A DNA stretch of 10,042 nt from contig CAYWML010000050.1 of the NCBI GenBank assembly GCA_964459515.1, positions 1 to 10,042 on the forward strand, written 5' to 3'. This DNA comes from Scatosoma sp964459515. Its GTDB lineage: Bacteria > Bacillota > Clostridia > Christensenellales > Borkfalkiaceae. The notes below the pieces were generated by a model. It did not search any database, was not told where the DNA came from, and saw only the letters and a program-made list of their open reading frames with translations. Positions 1-6,550 of this stretch are shown here, piece after piece. Position numbers and translations under genes: made by a program. The first letter of the stretch is position 1, and the number at the start of each line of letters is the position of its first letter.

Positions 1-1295
1 ACGACCTCGGCGGCGGTACGTTCGACGTTTCCATTTTGGAAATTTCCGACGGCGTTTTCGAAGTGCTCGCGACGAACGGCGATACGAAGCTCGGCGGCGA
101 CGACTGGGATAATAAGATTATGGATTATCTCGTGGACGAGTTCAAGAAGTCGCACGCGATCGATCTTTCCAAAGACAAAATGGCAATGCAGCGTTTGAAA
201 GAAGCTGCGGAAAAAGCGAAGATCGAACTTTCCGGCATGAGCTCCACGAATATCAATCTTCCTTTCATCTCCATGAGCGCGGAAGGACCGCAACACTTGG
301 ACGTTACGCTGACGAAGCAGAAGTTCGAGACGATGACGGCGGATTTGCTGGATAGAACGGTTGCGCCGATGAAAGCGGCTATGCGCGACGCAGGGTTGAC
401 GTACAGCGATATAGATAAAGTTATTCTCGTCGGCGGTTCGACGCGTATGCCGGCGGTGGTTGCCAAAGTGAAAGAAGTCACGGGTAAAGAGCCGTTTAAG
501 GGCATTAACCCCGACGAATGCGTGGCAGTCGGCGCGGCGGTGCAAGGCGGCGTTTTGACGGGTGAAGTGAAAGACGTGTTGCTTCTCGACGTCACCCCGT
601 TGTCCTTGGGTATCGAAACGCTGGGCGGCGTATTTACGAGAATTATCGACAGAAATACGACGATTCCCGTTAAGAAGAGCCAAGTGTTCTCCACGGCGGC
701 GGACAATCAGACGAGTGTGGATATCCACGTGTTGCAAGGCGAACGCGAATTCTGCAAGGACAATAAGACGCTCGGCAACTTCATGCTTTCGGGTATTGCG
801 CCCGCTCCGCGCGGTATACCGCAGATCGAAGTTACGTTCGATATCGACGCAAACGGTATCGTGCACGTAACGGCGCAGGATAAGGGCACGGGCAAGTCTA
901 CGGATATTACGATTACTTCCTCGACGAACCTTTCCGAAGAGGAGATCGATAAAGCCGTAAAGGACGCAGAGCGTTTCGCGGAAGAGGATAAGAAGCGCAA
1001 AGAAAAGGTCGAAAACAAGAATAAGCTGGACGGCATGATTTTCTCCGTAGAGCAGACGGTGAAAGACGCAGGCGATAAGCTGGACGAAAACGATAAGGCG
1101 AGCGTGCAGGCGGCAATCGACGCGGCGAAGAAGGAGTTGGAGTCGGACGACGACGATCGCATTAAGGCGGCGCACGAGAAACTCATGCAGGACGTACAGC
1201 CCGTATTCGCGAAGCTGTATCAGGCGAACGGCGGCGCAACGCCCGACGGAAATCCTGCGGCAGGCGAAGGCGGCGACACGGAGTTTCATCAATAA
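1..1295 (+). CDS. dnaK: Chaperone DnaK (Hsp70), 3' part; 5' end outside the window
   Basis: This is the ATP-driven Hsp70 chaperone of the cytoplasm, which works with DnaJ and GrpE on unfolded polypeptides. The frame is open from base 3, giving about 430 visible residues. It begins at the DLGGGTFD phosphate-binding motif, so roughly the first 190 residues lie upstream. Next come ATNGDTKLGGDDWD, the Hsp70 signature VILVGGSTRMP (about 424-459), the interdomain linker DVLLLDVTPLSLG, the beta-sandwich substrate-binding domain (GERE, NKTLG, APRGIPQIEV) and a charged alpha-helical lid. The TTG at 36 is internal and is not a start. The C-terminus ends in TEFHQ instead of the usual acidic EEV-type tail, a small lineage-specific difference. 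dnaJ follows 138 nt downstream in the common dnaK-dnaJ order. No CIRCE operator is visible because the promoter region is not in the window. The identification is certain; only the 5' end is missing. Confidence 0.97.
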   Translation, partial: DLGGGTFDVSILEISDGVFEVLATNGDTKLGGDDWDNKIMDYLVDEFKKSHAIDLSKDKMAMQRLKEAAEKAKIELSGMSSTNINLPFISMSAEGPQHLDVTLTKQKFETMTADLLDRTVAPMKAAMRDAGLTYSDIDKVILVGGSTRMPAVVAKVKEVTGKEPFKGINPDECVAVGAAVQGGVLTGEVKDVLLLDVTPLSLGIETLGGVFTRIIDRNTTIPVKKSQVFSTAADNQTSVDIHVLQGEREFCKDNKTLGNFMLSGIAPAPRGIPQIEVTFDIDANGIVHVTAQDKGTGKSTDITITSSTNLSEEEIDKAVKDAERFAEEDKKRKEKVENKNKLDGMIFSVEQTVKDAGDKLDENDKASVQAAIDAAKKELESDDDDRIKAAHEKLMQDVQPVFAKLYQANGGATPDGNPAAGEGGDTEFHQ

Positions 1296-1304
1296 GAAAT
1301 AAGC

Positions 1305-1364
1305 GTTCGTCCCATACACGGGTGGGGCGTACAAGCGAAACGGGTTTGGTTGCAGCCAAGCCCG
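1305..1364 (+). promoter_or_regulatory. Two tandem RNA hairpins in the dnaK-dnaJ intergenic region
   Basis: Hairpin 1 pairs CGTCCCA (1308-1314) with TGGGGCG (1323-1329), with one G-U pair, and can be extended by GT/AC beyond a T-T mismatch. Hairpin 2 pairs CGGGTTTGG (1341-1349) with CCAAGCCCG (1356-1364), nine pairs including one G-U, around a six-base loop. Neither is followed by a T-run, so they do not look like full intrinsic terminators. Stabilisation or processing of the dnaK mRNA 3' end, or partial attenuation before dnaJ, would fit. The pairing is seen in the sequence; the role is inferred. Confidence 0.5.
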
Positions 1365-1433
1365 ATTACGCTATTATTCGCAAAATAGAACGGGCGAGCG
1401 GTAAAGCATCGCTTCGTAAAAAGGACGTAAACT

Positions 1434-2573
1434 ATGGCAGAGAAAAAGAATTATTACGAGATACTCGGCGTGGATAAAAAAGCTACGCCCGAGGAGATAA
1501 AATCCGCGTATCGAAAGCTCGCGATGAAATATCACCCCGACAGAAATCAGGGAAACGCCGAGGCGGCGGAAAGATTTAAGGAGATCAACGAAGCGAACGA
1601 AACGCTTTCCGATCAGCAAAAGCGCGCCGCGTACGACTATGAGTTGGCGCACCCCGGCATGGGCGGCATGGGCGGCGGTTTCGGCGGGTTCGGCGGCGCA
1701 GGCTTCGAGGATATTTCGGATATTTTCAGCAGCTTTTTCGGCGGCGGCTTCGGCGGCGGTGCGAGAACGGCGCAGTCGACGGTCGGAGAAGATATTCAAC
1801 GCGAAATGACGTTGTCTTTTATGGACGCGGCGAAAGGGTGCAAAAAGACGATTGCCTATATGCGGAACGAGCCGTGTTCGGCTTGTCGCGGCACGGGCGC
1901 GAAGGGCGGTTCGGCGTTTGCGACTTGTTCAAAATGTCAAGGTAAAGGCATATTCCAACAGGTACAAAATACCATGTTCGGGCGTACGATCCGTCAAATG
2001 CCCTGTCCCGATTGCGGCGGCAGCGGCAGGATTATCAAGGAAAAATGTCCCGAGTGCAAGGGGAAGGGCGCACTGCGCAAGGAAACTTCGGTCACTTTGG
2101 ATATTCCCGCCGGCGTCAGCAAGGATAGCTATATCCGTAAAAAGGGCTTCGGGCAAGCCGCGCCCAACGGCGGTATGCCCGGAGATTTGATTGTCACGTT
2201 CCGTATCGAACCGCATAAATTGTTCGTGCGCGACGGCTTCGATTTGCGGCTGGACGTGCCCGTTTCCTACAAAACGGCGGTATTGGGCGGCACGGTCAAC
2301 GTTCCGACATTGGACGATACGTTTGAATTTACCGTGCCCGAAGGCACGCAAAGCGGAACGGTGTTTACCATTCGCGGCAAGGGGATTAAGTCCTCGCGTG
2401 GCGGCACGGGCAATTTGGTGTTGCGCGTGATCGTGGAAGTGCCTACGAAGCTTTCGCAGAAGCAAAAGAAGGATATAGCGGCGTTCGACGAGGAAGTGGA
2501 GTTGCGTCAATGCGATCGTATGCGGCGTTTTGCCGATAACGTGGAAGCGTTGTACGGGCGGAAACCGTATTAA
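1434..2573 (+). CDS. dnaJ: Chaperone DnaJ (Hsp40, class A)
   Basis: This cytoplasmic J-domain co-chaperone delivers substrates to DnaK and stimulates its ATPase. The 379-aa product has the normal length and full class A architecture. The J domain (about residues 5-70) carries the invariant HPD at 34-36, followed by a Gly/Phe-rich segment with GGMGGGFGGFGG. The zinc-binding region (about 148-212) has all four CxxCxGxG repeats: CSACRGTG, CSKCQGKG, CPDCGGSG and CPECKGKG. Two beta-barrel substrate-binding domains and a dimerisation tail complete it. The ATG at 1434 has an AAGGA ribosome binding site at 1421-1425 and places the J domain right at the N-terminus. The gene sits downstream of dnaK in the same orientation and is probably co-transcribed with it. 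No promoter of its own was recognised. Nothing is broken or missing. Confidence 0.97.
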   Translation: MAEKKNYYEILGVDKKATPEEIKSAYRKLAMKYHPDRNQGNAEAAERFKEINEANETLSDQQKRAAYDYELAHPGMGGMGGGFGGFGGAGFEDISDIFSSFFGGGFGGGARTAQSTVGEDIQREMTLSFMDAAKGCKKTIAYMRNEPCSACRGTGAKGGSAFATCSKCQGKGIFQQVQNTMFGRTIRQMPCPDCGGSGRIIKEKCPECKGKGALRKETSVTLDIPAGVSKDSYIRKKGFGQAAPNGGMPGDLIVTFRIEPHKLFVRDGFDLRLDVPVSYKTAVLGGTVNVPTLDDTFEFTVPEGTQSGTVFTIRGKGIKSSRGGTGNLVLRVIVEVPTKLSQKQKKDIAAFDEEVELRQCDRMRRFADNVEALYGRKPY

Positions 2574-2880
2574 AGTCGGCGCGGCGCACGCTTTTCGACG
2601 TCTGAAAATAAAAAGAACGCTGTTTCGTGAATGCCTTTCAGCGCATACACGGTGCGGCGTTTTTAATGTTCGTCGTTTTTCGGCGACGCAACGGCGAGTA
2701 CGATGGTGGCTTCCCTCTCCGTCGCAGGCGAACGGGGAAACGCAAAGATCGCGCGTCGCTTTTCGCGGTGACGGAGCGACAATTTGGAAGTGGGCACGCG
2801 ACGTTGACCGCAAGCAAAGCTTGCATTTATAGGGAAAGCGTATAAAAATAAGAAAAGATAAAAAAAATAATTCCAAAGGA
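2574..2880 (+). other. Gene-free spacer between dnaJ and the PFL operon
   Basis: No reading frame here has a plausible ribosome binding site or a recognisable protein, although short overlapping ORFs exist in several frames. A weak hairpin, CGCA (2642-2645) with TGCG (2653-2656), is followed by GCGTTTTT and might end dnaJ transcription, but the stem is too short to be sure. A perfect 6-bp palindrome with a three-base loop, GCAAGCAAAGCTTGC, lies at 2810-2824. From about 2830 the sequence becomes very A-rich, directly upstream of the -35 box at 2881, and could act as an UP element. The rest is G/C-rich and shows no repeat or RNA gene I can name. Confidence 0.5.
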
Positions 2881-2909
2881 TTGACAAAACGGGCATAGTC
2901 TGCTATAAT
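2881..2909 (+). promoter_or_regulatory. Consensus sigma-A promoter of the PFL operon, with extended -10
   Basis: TTGACA (2881-2886) and TATAAT (2904-2909) are both perfect consensus hexamers separated by exactly 17 bp. The TG at 2901-2902, one base before the -10, makes it an extended -10 as well. An A-rich tract lies just upstream. Transcription should start near 2916, giving a leader of about 64 nt before pflA. This is about as strong as a housekeeping promoter can look, which suggests that control, if any, is exerted by a repressor or in the leader. I did not recognise a binding site for a known redox regulator. Confidence 0.9.
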
Positions 2910-2916
2910 GGGGTAT

Positions 2917-2964
2917 GGAAAAAGGGGTAGTCTGTTTGGACGGCTTTTTTCCGACTACGCAAAC
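2917..2964 (+). promoter_or_regulatory. pflA 5' leader with mutually exclusive inverted repeats
   Basis: Three inverted-repeat pairs interlock in this short leader. GGAAAAAG (2917-2924) can pair with CTTTTTTCC (2944-2952); GTAGTC (2927-2932) with GACTAC (2953-2958); and GTTTG (2934-2938) with CAAAC (2960-2964). The pairs cross each other, so they would form alternative folds or a pseudoknot, not one simple hairpin. The Shine-Dalgarno GGGAGG (2969-2974) starts five bases after the last arm. Pairing potential is seen in the sequence. A regulatory switch is an inference, and chance similarity in a short segment is possible. Confidence 0.35.
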
Positions 2965-2979
2965 GGACGGGAGGCGGCA

Positions 2980-3711
2980 ATGACGGGACGTATTCATTCT
3001 TTTGAATCTTTCGGCACCGTGGACGGCCCCGGGATTCGTTTCGTGGTGTTCTTGCAGGGGTGTCCTTTGCGGTGCAAATATTGCCACAACCCCGATACTT
3101 GGGAGATCGGCGGCAAGGAATACACGACGGAGGACGTTGCGCAACGCGCGCTTCGCTATAAGAGCTATTTCGGCAACGGCGGAGGCGTGACGGTGACGGG
3201 CGGAGAGCCGCTTCTGCAAATCGATTTCGTGACGGAGCTGTTTACGCTGTTGAAAAAACAAGGCGTGCACACTTGCGCGGATACGTCGGGGATAACTTTT
3301 AATCCGCGGTCCGAGGAGAGCGTACGAAAGCATGAAAAGTTGCTTGCCGTCACCGATTTATTCTTGCTCGACATTAAGCACATCGACGAGGAAGCTTGCC
3401 TTGCCTTGACGGGCAAAAGCAATGCGAACACGCTGGCGTTCGCGCGGTTTTTAAGCGAACGGAAGAAGCCGACGTGGATCAGACAAGTGCTCGTGCCGGG
3501 GATTACCGATTCCGACGACAGCCTCGAACGTACGCGCGCGTTTATCGACGGACTTTCCTCCGTGGAGCGCGTGGAAGTTCTGCCTTACCATACCATGGGG
3601 CAGGTGAAGTACGAAAAGCTGGGGATTGCGTATCCGTTGGAGGGCGTGCCCACGCCGACGAAAGAGCGCGTGCAAAACGCAAAACGCATTTTATGTGAGG
3701 ACAGGTCATGA
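2980..3711 (+). CDS. pflA: Pyruvate formate-lyase activating enzyme (radical SAM)
   Basis: This is the radical-SAM activase that uses a [4Fe-4S] cluster and S-adenosylmethionine to abstract hydrogen from the catalytic glycine of pyruvate formate-lyase. The 243-aa product matches the usual length of about 245. The cluster motif CxxxCxxC is C28, C32 and C35 (GCPLRCKYCHNP), preceded by the family motif GTVDGPGIRFVVFLQG. The SAM-binding GGEP is at 74-77. The ATG at 2980 was chosen because it follows GGGAGG (2969-2974) at five bases and places the protein start where PflA proteins normally begin. A longer in-frame start at 2908 would lie inside the -10 box and cannot be used. The gene overlaps the next one by ATGA (3708-3711). 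It is first in the operon, whereas in E. coli pflA follows pflB. In this operon its target glycine sits on a separate small protein. Confidence 0.95.
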   Translation: MTGRIHSFESFGTVDGPGIRFVVFLQGCPLRCKYCHNPDTWEIGGKEYTTEDVAQRALRYKSYFGNGGGVTVTGGEPLLQIDFVTELFTLLKKQGVHTCADTSGITFNPRSEESVRKHEKLLAVTDLFLLDIKHIDEEACLALTGKSNANTLAFARFLSERKKPTWIRQVLVPGITDSDDSLERTRAFIDGLSSVERVEVLPYHTMGQVKYEKLGIAYPLEGVPTPTKERVQNAKRILCEDRS

Positions 3712-4028
3712 ACGAGAAAGACTATAAAGAGCATTTGAAAGGGCTTTGCTGCGTGGAGATCAGCGGCGAATCCTGCGCGAATTGCTTGACGCTGATGCCG
3801 ATATTGAAAGAGCTTTGCGGCGCGCGCGACGATTTGCGGCTCGTGCATGTGGAAGCGGACTATTCCACCATGGCTTTGATGGAGGCATGGGAAGTGGAAA
3901 AAGTGCCTACTATTCTCTTGACGGACGACGGCGAAATTTTTGCGCGTTGTACGGGGTATCAACCGGAAGAGATTTTAGAGCTGTGGATCGACGCGAAAAT
4001 AAAAGAGCGGAAAGCAACGAAAAAATAA
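3708..4028 (+). CDS. Small thioredoxin-fold protein with CANC active site
   Basis: This is a 106-aa protein of thioredoxin size. The redox motif C23-A-N-C26 follows an ESG/S strand end, where thioredoxins have WCGPC, and VPTILL supplies the cis-proline loop about 45 residues later. Two further cysteines sit at C14-C15. There is no signal peptide, so it acts in the cytoplasm. Its ATG overlaps the pflA stop by four bases (ATGA), which indicates translational coupling. It therefore belongs to the PFL operon, between the activase and the catalytic core. A role in keeping PFL cysteines or the PflA iron-sulfur cluster reduced, or in repair after oxygen exposure, is inferred from context only. The tryptophan of classical thioredoxin is replaced, so it is a divergent thioredoxin-like protein, not the housekeeping TrxA. 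Confidence 0.8.
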   Translation: MNEKDYKEHLKGLCCVEISGESCANCLTLMPILKELCGARDDLRLVHVEADYSTMALMEAWEVEKVPTILLTDDGEIFARCTGYQPEEILELWIDAKIKERKATKK

Positions 4029-4041
4029 CTATGGCAAAACT

Positions 4042-4064
4042 ATCGTAGGCGGAAAAACTACGGT
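4042..4064 (+). other. Short hairpin between the thioredoxin-like gene and pflB core
   Basis: CGTAG (4044-4048) pairs with CTACG (4058-4062) around a nine-base A-rich loop, and can be extended by T-G and A-T pairs. It lies in the 72-nt gap before the PFL core gene. There is no T-run, so termination is unlikely. mRNA processing that separates a low-abundance activase message from an abundant enzyme message would be sensible, but this is inference. Confidence 0.3.
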
Positions 4065-4100
4065 TGGCAATACAGAAAATAAATTATTAGGAGTACTGAT

Positions 4101-6131
4101 ATGGTTCAATACAAAGGTTGGGAAGGCTTTGTTCCCGGTAAATGGTGCAACGACGAAGTAAACGTACGCGATTTCATTCAGCGCAACTACACGCCGTACG
4201 AAGGCGACGCAACGTTTTTAGCTCCCGCGACGGAAGCTACGAAGAAACTTTGGGAGATCGTATGCGATCTTTCCAAGAAGGAGCGCGAAGCAGGCGGCGT
4301 TTTGGACGCGGACACGAAGATTGTTTCCACGCTTACCTCGCACGCGGCAGGCTATTTGGATAAAGACCTTGAAAAGATCGTCGGCATTCAGACGGACGTT
4401 CCTTTCAAGCGTGCGTTGCAGCCGTTCGGCGGCATTCGTATGTCGGAAGGCGCGCTCGAAATGTACGGCTATAAGCTCGATCCCGACGTAAAGGAAATCT
4501 TTACGAAATATCGTAAAACGCACAACGAAGGCGTGTTCGACGCGTATACGCCCGAAATGAGAGCGGCTCGTTCCGCGCACATTTTGACGGGGTTGCCCGA
4601 TGCGTACGGCAGAGGCAGAATTATCGGCGACTATCGTCGTATCGCGCTGTACGGCGTAGATTACCTCATTCAGAAGAAAGAAGAGGATAAATTGGGCATC
4701 AACGGCGATATGACGCCCGACAAGGTAAGAAATCGCGAAGAGCTTGCCGATCAGATCAAAGCGTTGAAGGCTTTGAAAGAAATGGCGGCGATTTACGGGT
4801 GCGATATTTCCAAACCCGCAGAAACGGCGCAACAGGCTATTCAAGCCCTCTACTTCGGCTATCTTGCGGCGGTCAAGGATCAGAACGGCGCGGCGATGTC
4901 TATCGGCAGAAACACCACTTTCCTCGATATCTATATCGAACGCGACCTTGCAAAGGGCGTTATCACGGAAACGGAAGCGCAGGAATTCATCGATCATTTC
5001 ATCATGAAGCTTCGTATCGTGAAGTTCATGAGAACGAAGGAATACAACGAGTTGTTCTCGGGCGATCCGACGTGGGTAACCGAGTCCATCGGCGGTATGG
5101 GTGTAGACGGCAGATCGCTCGTCACCAAGACGTCGTTCCGCGTGTTGCATACGCTGGACAACCTCGGACCTGCTCCCGAGCCGAACCTCACCATTCTTTG
5201 GTCGAAACGACTTCCCGTCAACTTCAAGAGATTCTGTGCGGATCTTTCCATTCGTACGTCTTCCTTGCAGTACGAGAGCGACGATTTGATGCGTCCCGAA
5301 ATGGGCGACGATTACGCGATCGCTTGTTGCGTAAGCTGTATGCGCGTCGGCAAAGATATGCAGTTCTTCGGCGCGAGAGCAAACCTTGCGAAGTGCTTGC
5401 TGTACGCTATCAACGGCGGTAAAGACGAATTGATGAAAGACAAGAAGACGGGCAAGCCCATGCAGGTTTCCCCCGAATTTGCGGCAATCACTTCCAACGA
5501 CGCGTTGGATTATGACGAAGTCGTTGCAAAATACGACAACATGATGACGTGGCTCGCCGATTTGTACGTCAACACGCTGAACCTTATCCACTATATGCAC
5601 GATAAGTACAGCTACGAGGCGTTGGAGATGTCCTTGCACGACACGAACGTTCGTCGTTTCTTCGCGACGGGTATCGCAGGACTTTCCTGCGCGGCAGACT
5701 CCTTGTCCGCAATCAAGTACGCGAAGGTGTACCCGATCCGCAACGAGGACGGTATCGTTGTCGATTACAGAATCGAAGGCGATTATCCCAAGTACGGCAA
5801 CAACGACGATAGAGCGGACGAGATCGCCGTATGGCTTTTGAAGACCTTTATGAAGAAGGTAAAGAGCCACTACACCTATCGCGACAGCATTCCCACGACG
5901 TCGATCTTGACGATCACTTCCAACGTCGTATACGGCAAAAAGACGGGCAACACGCCCGACGGCAGAAGAGGCGGCACGCCCCTTGCACCGGGTGCGAACC
6001 CCATGCACGGCAGAGATTCCAACGGCGCGTTGGCTTCTTTGGAGTCGGTTGCGAAGCTTCCTTACGAGTATTCGAGAGACGGCATTTCCAATACCTTCTC
6101 GATTACCCCCAACTCGCTCGGTAAAGAGTAA
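4101..6131 (+). CDS. pflB: Pyruvate formate-lyase catalytic core, lacking the glycyl-radical domain (split PFL, large chain)
   Basis: Formate C-acetyltransferase converts pyruvate and CoA to acetyl-CoA and formate in anaerobic fermentation. This 676-aa chain has PFL-family sequence throughout: the N-terminal WEGF.PG.W segment, TDVPFKRALQPFGGIRM, the LGPAPEPNLTILWS block and the adjacent active-site cysteines C409-C410 in IACCVS. It also has the late motif TGNTPDGRRGGTPLAPGANPMHGRD. It ends at FSITPNSLGKE followed by TAA (6129-6131), exactly where one-chain PFLs continue into the linker and glycyl-radical domain. One-chain PFLs are about 750-760 aa, so about 80 residues are missing, and they are encoded by the next ORF (6207-6440). 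The start has AGGAG at 4089-4093, seven bases before the ATG. Without the glycine domain this chain cannot hold the radical, so it must combine with the small protein. All catalytic core residues appear intact, so this is not a decayed gene. Confidence 0.95.
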   Translation: MVQYKGWEGFVPGKWCNDEVNVRDFIQRNYTPYEGDATFLAPATEATKKLWEIVCDLSKKEREAGGVLDADTKIVSTLTSHAAGYLDKDLEKIVGIQTDVPFKRALQPFGGIRMSEGALEMYGYKLDPDVKEIFTKYRKTHNEGVFDAYTPEMRAARSAHILTGLPDAYGRGRIIGDYRRIALYGVDYLIQKKEEDKLGINGDMTPDKVRNREELADQIKALKALKEMAAIYGCDISKPAETAQQAIQALYFGYLAAVKDQNGAAMSIGRNTTFLDIYIERDLAKGVITETEAQEFIDHFIMKLRIVKFMRTKEYNELFSGDPTWVTESIGGMGVDGRSLVTKTSFRVLHTLDNLGPAPEPNLTILWSKRLPVNFKRFCADLSIRTSSLQYESDDLMRPEMGDDYAIACCVSCMRVGKDMQFFGARANLAKCLLYAINGGKDELMKDKKTGKPMQVSPEFAAITSNDALDYDEVVAKYDNMMTWLADLYVNTLNLIHYMHDKYSYEALEMSLHDTNVRRFFATGIAGLSCAADSLSAIKYAKVYPIRNEDGIVVDYRIEGDYPKYGNNDDRADEIAVWLLKTFMKKVKSHYTYRDSIPTTSILTITSNVVYGKKTGNTPDGRRGGTPLAPGANPMHGRDSNGALASLESVAKLPYEYSRDGISNTFSITPNSLGKE

Positions 6132-6142
6132 AAACGAATTTA

Positions 6143-6178
6143 TTCTCCCTCGCGCTCGCACGACGGGCGCGGCGAGAA
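6143..6178 (+). promoter_or_regulatory. Hairpin in the spacer between the two PFL genes
   Basis: TTCTC (6143-6147) pairs with GAGAA (6174-6178). After a small internal loop, CGCGC (6151-6155) pairs with GCGCG (6167-6171) around an 11-base loop. No T-run follows; an A/T-rich stretch leads into the ribosome binding site of the small gene. It lies in a 75-nt spacer that keeps the reading frame of the upstream gene but contains two stop codons, TAA at 6129 and TAG at 6189. The hairpin could protect or process the message so that the two chains are made in unequal amounts. That role is inferred. Confidence 0.4.
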
Positions 6179-6191
6179 AATATACTATTAG

Positions 6192-6198
6192 AAAGGAG
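6192..6198 (+). promoter_or_regulatory. Strong Shine-Dalgarno of the separate glycyl-radical gene
   Basis: AAAGGAG lies eight bases before the ATG at 6207 and is preceded by another A/G pair, making one of the strongest ribosome binding sites in the window. It shows that the glycyl-radical domain is translated independently and is not reached by readthrough or frameshift from the core gene. Confidence 0.85.
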
Positions 6199-6206
6199 AT
6201 ATTATT

Positions 6207-6440
6207 ATGTCGAACAGAGTAGATAATTTGGTAAATATGTTGGACGGCTACGTCGGTGACGGCGGCTATCACCTTAACGTCAACGTGTTCAATCGCGAAA
6301 CGCTTTTGGACGCGCAGGCGCATCCTGAAAAATATCCGCAGCTCACCATTCGCGTTTCCGGCTATGCGGTAAACTTCATTAAGCTTACGAAGGAACAGCA
6401 GGACGACGTTATTTCCAGAACCATTCACGAATCTATGTAA
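6207..6440 (+). CDS. Stand-alone glycyl-radical domain of pyruvate formate-lyase (split PFL, small chain; GrcA/YfiD-like)
   Basis: This 77-aa protein is the C-terminal glycyl-radical domain of PFL as a free polypeptide. Residues 1-20 correspond to the linker and LMDGY segment of one-chain PFL (here NMLDGYVGDGG). HLNVNV (22-27), PEKYPQLTIRVSGYAVNF (40-57) and LTKEQQDDVISRT match the canonical domain almost word for word. The radical-bearing glycine is G52 (codon 6360-6362). E. coli GrcA/YfiD has the same core domain but a different, longer N-terminus and serves as a spare part for an intact PFL. Here the neighbouring PFL has no such domain of its own, so this protein should be obligatory. Together the two chains give 753 residues, one complete PFL. 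The gene has a strong ribosome binding site and ends 23 bases before the operon terminator. PflA, the first gene of the operon, would be its activase. It could be named grcA or a pflB C-terminal gene; I leave the symbol open. Confidence 0.93.
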   Translation: MSNRVDNLVNMLDGYVGDGGYHLNVNVFNRETLLDAQAHPEKYPQLTIRVSGYAVNFIKLTKEQQDDVISRTIHESM

Positions 6441-6462
6441 GCGTTTGGAAACGTGACAAATT

Positions 6463-6498
6463 AAATCGCCGTCGAGGCTTGCTTCGACGGCGGTTTTT
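6463..6498 (+). terminator. Intrinsic terminator of the PFL operon
   Basis: CGCCGTCGA (6467-6475) pairs perfectly with TCGACGGCG (6484-6492) over nine G/C-rich base pairs with an eight-base loop. TTTTT at 6494-6498 follows after one G, and the A-rich upstream flank can pair with the T-run. It closes the operon 23 bases after the glycyl-radical gene. Confidence 0.92.
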
Positions 6499-6550
6499 CA
6501 AAAATCCCTCTGCCTCTTGCATGGTACGGGGGAAATATAAGGAGTGTTTT

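Noticed and set aside
36..38. TTG at 36 as a start of dnaK
   Set aside because: The frame is open upstream and already encodes the conserved DLGGGTFDVSI motif, so the TTG is an internal leucine.
2627..2845. Small + strand ORFs in the dnaJ-pflA spacer
   Set aside because: Arg-rich low-information peptides in overlapping frames, with no convincing ribosome binding site.
1929..2876. 315-aa ORF on the - strand over dnaJ and the following spacer
   Set aside because: Most of it is antisense to dnaJ, and the translation has no recognisable domain.
6129..6206. The split PFL as a simple frameshift or sequencing error
   Set aside because: The two parts are in the same frame, separated by 75 nt of non-PFL sequence with two stops, and the second part has a strong ribosome binding site and an ATG at the domain border. 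A one- or two-base error cannot produce that.
4218..6428. Very long (736-aa) open frame on the - strand across both PFL genes
   Set aside because: It is the mirror of strongly coding + strand sequence; its translation is Arg/Val-rich with no recognisable motif, and the + strand is certain PFL. Such antisense frames arise from the codon bias of these genes.
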